The notes beneath the pieces are model-generated. The model had not been told where the DNA came from. It searched no databases and was given only the letters and a program-made list of their open reading frames with translations. DNA of 64,000 nucleotides from Aestuariirhabdus sp049985285 (lineage in GTDB: Bacteria > Pseudomonadota > Gammaproteobacteria > Pseudomonadales > Aestuariirhabdaceae): positions 1,302,001 through 1,366,000 of the forward strand of contig NZ_JBNIEU010000001.1 of NCBI RefSeq assembly GCF_049985285.1, given 5' to 3'. Of this stretch, positions 61,686-64,000 are shown piece by piece. A program made the translations under genes and the position numbers. Position 1 is the stretch's first letter; every line of letters begins with the position of its first letter.

Positions 61686-63116
61686 TTAGGCGTCGGCCTG
61701 CTCAACAAATTCTGACTCGGTGTCCATGCTTGCCAGTTCCCCTAAGGTGATCGGCTTGATGGGTGAACGGATGTTGTAATACCCCACCTCAGATACCGGC
61801 GTATTGTGTGCCTCGGCCATCAGTTGCGATACGGTTAGCCCGCACAAGCGCCCTTGGCAAGGCCCCATGCCGGCTCGGCTGAAGGCCTTGGCCTGGTTAG
61901 GACCGGCACAGCCATTTTTGGCGGCACGGCGAATATCCCCCGCAGTGACCTCCTCGCAACGACACACGAGCGTCTCATCAGCCGGCCGCAAAAACACCTC
62001 AGCGGGACGGTAGAGTCGATCGAGGAAGGGGCGGATTGCCAGCTGCTGGTCAATCTCCTGCTGCAGTTTGCGGATCTCCCTGTCTCGGCCCTCTACTCCA
62101 GGGTTTTGCTTGCCGACACCTCTGAGCCGCGATGCGATCTCGATGGCGGCTAACTTACCCTGCAGCTCGGCAACCAGCGCACCCCCGATACCGGCGCTAT
62201 CGCCGGCCACAAAAACGCCGCCGATACTGGTCTCGCCTCCACTATCGAGGCAAGGGTGCCAACACTGCTGCAGTTCATCCCAGCGGTGTTCAGCCCCCAA
62301 AGCCTGCGTTAACTGGAGGTTGGGCACCACACCCTGATGAACCAGCAGGGTGGAGCACGGCAATTGTTGCTCACGCCCATTGTGGCTGAAATGCACTCTG
62401 GCCAGTTTGCCATCGTGGCCCGCCTCGGCGCGCAGCTGGTGCACGCCGTTCAAGCGTTTCACGCCGGCAGATCGCAGTTCCATCAACAGCTTGAAACCCT
62501 TTAGCAGATAACGCCAACCTCGCAGCGCGCCCGGTAGTTCGCGCAGCGCCTCGGCATAATGACGCGTTGGGGTGGTATCGAGCACGGCAGCGACCGAGAC
62601 ACCGGCGCGCTGCAACTGACAGGCAACCAGCAGCAACAGCGGCCCGCTACCCACAATGACCAGCGGTTCGGAAGGGGCTAAACCGCTGCTTTTGAGCATG
62701 ATCTGGGCGGCGCCGCAGGTCATCACCCCCGGCGTGGTCCAACCGGGGAAAGGAACCGGGCGTTCCTGCGCGCCGGTTGCCAGCAATAAGCGGGCAAAGC
62801 TGATGCGCCGACTGTTACCGTCCGCCGACAGGCACAGGTGGCGTGCACCGATCTCCCACACGGTAGCACTGTGTAACACCTCAATATTGGCCGTTGAGAA
62901 TTCGCGCACCAGACCGGCACCGTAGTAATAATCAGACCCAAGGATCTGTTGATCCTGCAACACCGGTTGGCCGACCTCGCGGTAGATCTGACCACCGGGG
63001 CGGGGTTGTTCGTCAATCACGACCACTTTTAAGCCAAGGCGGGCACTCTCGATCGCTGCAGCCATTCCGGCAGGACCTGCGCCTACCACAGCAAGGTCGT
63101 ATGGCGTGGTGTTCAT
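61686..63116 (-). CDS. NAD/FAD-dependent oxidoreductase with C-terminal [2Fe-2S], HcnB / HypOX-alpha type
   Basis: A 476-residue flavoprotein of the three-part amine dehydrogenases. It has an N-terminal FAD loop (VVGAGPAGMAAAIESARLGL), an internal NAD-like fold (LVIVGSGPLLLLVACQL), GVFVAGDSAGIGGALVAELQG, and a C-terminal BFD-like cluster with cysteines in CRCEEVTAG and GPCQGRLCG. The family includes HcnB of hydrogen cyanide synthase, opine oxidase subunit A and D-hydroxyproline dehydrogenase alpha. Its start overlaps the preceding (2Fe-2S) gene by 4 bp. Which substrate applies is not known. Confidence 0.88.
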   Translation of the reverse strand: MNTTPYDLAVVGAGPAGMAAAIESARLGLKVVVIDEQPRPGGQIYREVGQPVLQDQQILGSDYYYGAGLVREFSTANIEVLHSATVWEIGARHLCLSADGNSRRISFARLLLATGAQERPVPFPGWTTPGVMTCGAAQIMLKSSGLAPSEPLVIVGSGPLLLLVACQLQRAGVSVAAVLDTTPTRHYAEALRELPGALRGWRYLLKGFKLLMELRSAGVKRLNGVHQLRAEAGHDGKLARVHFSHNGREQQLPCSTLLVHQGVVPNLQLTQALGAEHRWDELQQCWHPCLDSGGETSIGGVFVAGDSAGIGGALVAELQGKLAAIEIASRLRGVGKQNPGVEGRDREIRKLQQEIDQQLAIRPFLDRLYRPAEVFLRPADETLVCRCEEVTAGDIRRAAKNGCAGPNQAKAFSRAGMGPCQGRLCGLTVSQLMAEAHNTPVSEVGYYNIRSPIKPITLGELASMDTESEFVEQADA

Positions 63117-63433
63117 ACCTGCTCCTCCATCACCGCACGAGCGCCATGCTGAAAGCTCACCTCCATCCCCTCTGCCACCGGGGTCATACAGCCCTGGCTA
63201 TTGGGCTGACCGTCGATCACCATCAGGCATTCAAAACAGACCCCCATCATGCAGTAAGGCGCGCGTGGACTATTAGACACCGGGGTGGTGCGGGTCGGTC
63301 CGAGGCCGGCCGCCAATACGGCCGCCGCCACACTTTCTCCCGCCCGTGCGGCAACCGTTTGCCCCTCGACTCGAAGACTGACCGTTTCAGTGGCGATCGA
63401 AGGGAGCCGTTTAAAGGCTGAATCGTTCGGCAT
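63113..63433 (-). CDS. (2Fe-2S)-binding subunit, HcnA / HypOX-gamma type
   Basis: A 106-residue ferredoxin-like subunit. The cluster cysteines are in PYCMMGVCFECLMVIDG and the distal GCMTPV, the pattern of the gamma subunit in sarcosine-oxidase-like and Hcn-type dehydrogenases. ATG 63433 follows the strong site GGAGGAGTTCC, and it overlaps the end of the FAD-oxidase gene by 23 bp. The longer frame to 63523 is a shadow of that gene. It carries electrons between the two flavin subunits. Confidence 0.9.
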   Translation of the reverse strand: MPNDSAFKRLPSIATETVSLRVEGQTVAARAGESVAAAVLAAGLGPTRTTPVSNSPRAPYCMMGVCFECLMVIDGQPNSQGCMTPVAEGMEVSFQHGARAVMEEQV

Positions 63434-64000
63434 GGAACTCCTCCAGAGAGAGGCTCGGATCGGCAATGCCAGTGGCGATCCACTCGGCGATCGGGCCGGC
63501 GTGGGCTGCGGCCAAGGTGACACCGCTATGGCAAGAGACCAAAAAAGCCCCCGGATATTGTTGGGATTGCTGATAAATAGGGTAGCCGTCGGGAGTCATC
63601 ACCCGCAGCGCGCCCCAGGATCGAATCAAGCGCACATGCTTAAGCAGTGGGAACATCGTTATTGCCCGTCGTGCAATCGTCGCCACCACATCGGTGGTAG
63701 TGCTGCTGTCCAGCCCCACATCTTCCTTGGAGTCGCCACACTGGATAGTGCCTTCACCGGTTTGGCGCACATGGCCGGTGGGGTAATCCAGGAAGTGGCG
63801 TACCCGCTCGGCAATCAATACCTGGCCGCGATTGGGTACCACAGGAGCAGACAACCCCACCTGGGGAGCCAGCTCACGGTTACCGAGACCGGCCGCTAGC
63901 ACCACCCGATCCGTTTCCAGTTGCTGGTCGCCACAGTGAATCCTGAACCGACCATTGTCAGGCTCGACTTGAGTCACTGGGCCGCTGGTCAGCAACCGGC
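63411..64000 (-). CDS. FAD-dependent amino-acid oxidoreductase, DAO family (HcnC / HypOX-beta type), C-terminal part
   Basis: The last 196 codons of a DAO-family flavoprotein that continues past the right edge. It shows DRVVLAAGLGNRELAPQVGL, PNRGQVLIAERV, RSWGALRVMTPDGYPIYQQ and the C-terminal LVSCHSGVTLAAAHAGPIAEW, the typical FAD/substrate region. It is the first gene here of the run DAO-(2Fe-2S)-HcnB-ridA. It likely oxidises an amino acid or secondary amine to an imine. Its N-terminus and exact type cannot be seen. Confidence 0.88.
   Translation of the reverse strand, partial: RLLTSGPVTQVEPDNGRFRIHCGDQQLETDRVVLAAGLGNRELAPQVGLSAPVVPNRGQVLIAERVRHFLDYPTGHVRQTGEGTIQCGDSKEDVGLDSSTTTDVVATIARRAITMFPLLKHVRLIRSWGALRVMTPDGYPIYQQSQQYPGAFLVSCHSGVTLAAAHAGPIAEWIATGIADPSLSLEEFHAERFSL

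Noticed and set aside
63434..63523. Extended N-terminus of the (2Fe-2S) subunit
   Set aside because: This part is the other frame of the DAO gene; a strong GGAGGA site supports ATG 63433.

Overview
This window reads as the chromosome of a gammaproteobacterium close to Pseudomonadales/Oceanospirillales, probably marine or aquatic. The evidence is gene order and family content. The stretch psd-rhdA-HDOD-motAB-rsgA-orn-queG-nnr-tsaE-amiB-mutL-miaA-hfq-hflXKC-DUF2065-hisZ-purA-rnr-rlmB-rpsF-rpsR-DUF2232-rplI-dnaB follows the Pseudomonas order. A second stretch, prmA-DUF3426-dusB-fis-purH-purD-retS, also follows a known Pseudomonas order. Base composition is moderately GC-rich, except for one clearly AT-rich acyltransferase gene.

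Layout. (1) 1-4.8 kb: membrane lipid synthesis (psd, cut by the window edge), a RhdA-type sulfurtransferase, an HDOD protein, and the MotAB flagellar stator. (2) 4.9-25.0 kb: ribosome and RNA maintenance (rsgA, orn, queG), metabolite repair (nnr), tRNA modification (tsaE, miaA), cell-wall amidase, mismatch repair, Hfq, HflX/HflKC, purA, RNase R and RlmB. A hydroxyacid dehydrogenase sits between rlmB and the ribosomal operon. (3) 25.1-28.9 kb: rpsF-rpsR-DUF2232-rplI with a structured leader, then dnaB. (4) 28.9-39.3 kb, minus strand: prmA, a zinc-ribbon DUF3426 protein, dusB-fis, purH, purD, a RetS-like hybrid kinase with an eroded ATP site, and a secreted phytase-like propeller protein. (5) 39.4-53.2 kb, accessory: a substrate-binding-protein/PAS/GGDEF protein, a methyltransferase, an AGCS Na+/amino-acid symporter behind a palindromic operator candidate, an ABC-2 exporter, the AT-rich acyltransferase, a Mn-dependent pyrophosphatase, an MFS protein with a C-terminal 15-residue repeat, DUF3087, and an unrecognised protein. 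(6) 53.2-64 kb, catabolic: a D-2-hydroxyacid dehydrogenase, a TRAP transporter with a Tat-exported receptor, an amidase, a small membrane protein, RNase HI with a hybrid-binding domain, and on the other strand RidA plus an HcnABC-type three-subunit flavin/iron-sulfur dehydrogenase that runs off the window.

How the genes fit together. The first half is conserved housekeeping in tightly packed operons with many 4-bp ATGA overlaps. The last 10 kb looks like uptake and breakdown of an organic acid, amide or amino acid: TRAP import, amide hydrolysis, flavin-dependent amine oxidation, RidA imine hydrolysis and keto/hydroxyacid interconversion. That pathway is inferred from neighbourhood only. The observations most worth a second look are the 15-residue repeat tail on the MFS protein, the degenerate RetS-like kinase, the apparent CTG start of rsgA, the rpsF leader fold that covers its own ribosome binding site, and the catabolic cluster. 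I found no CRISPR array, insertion sequence, tRNA or rRNA.
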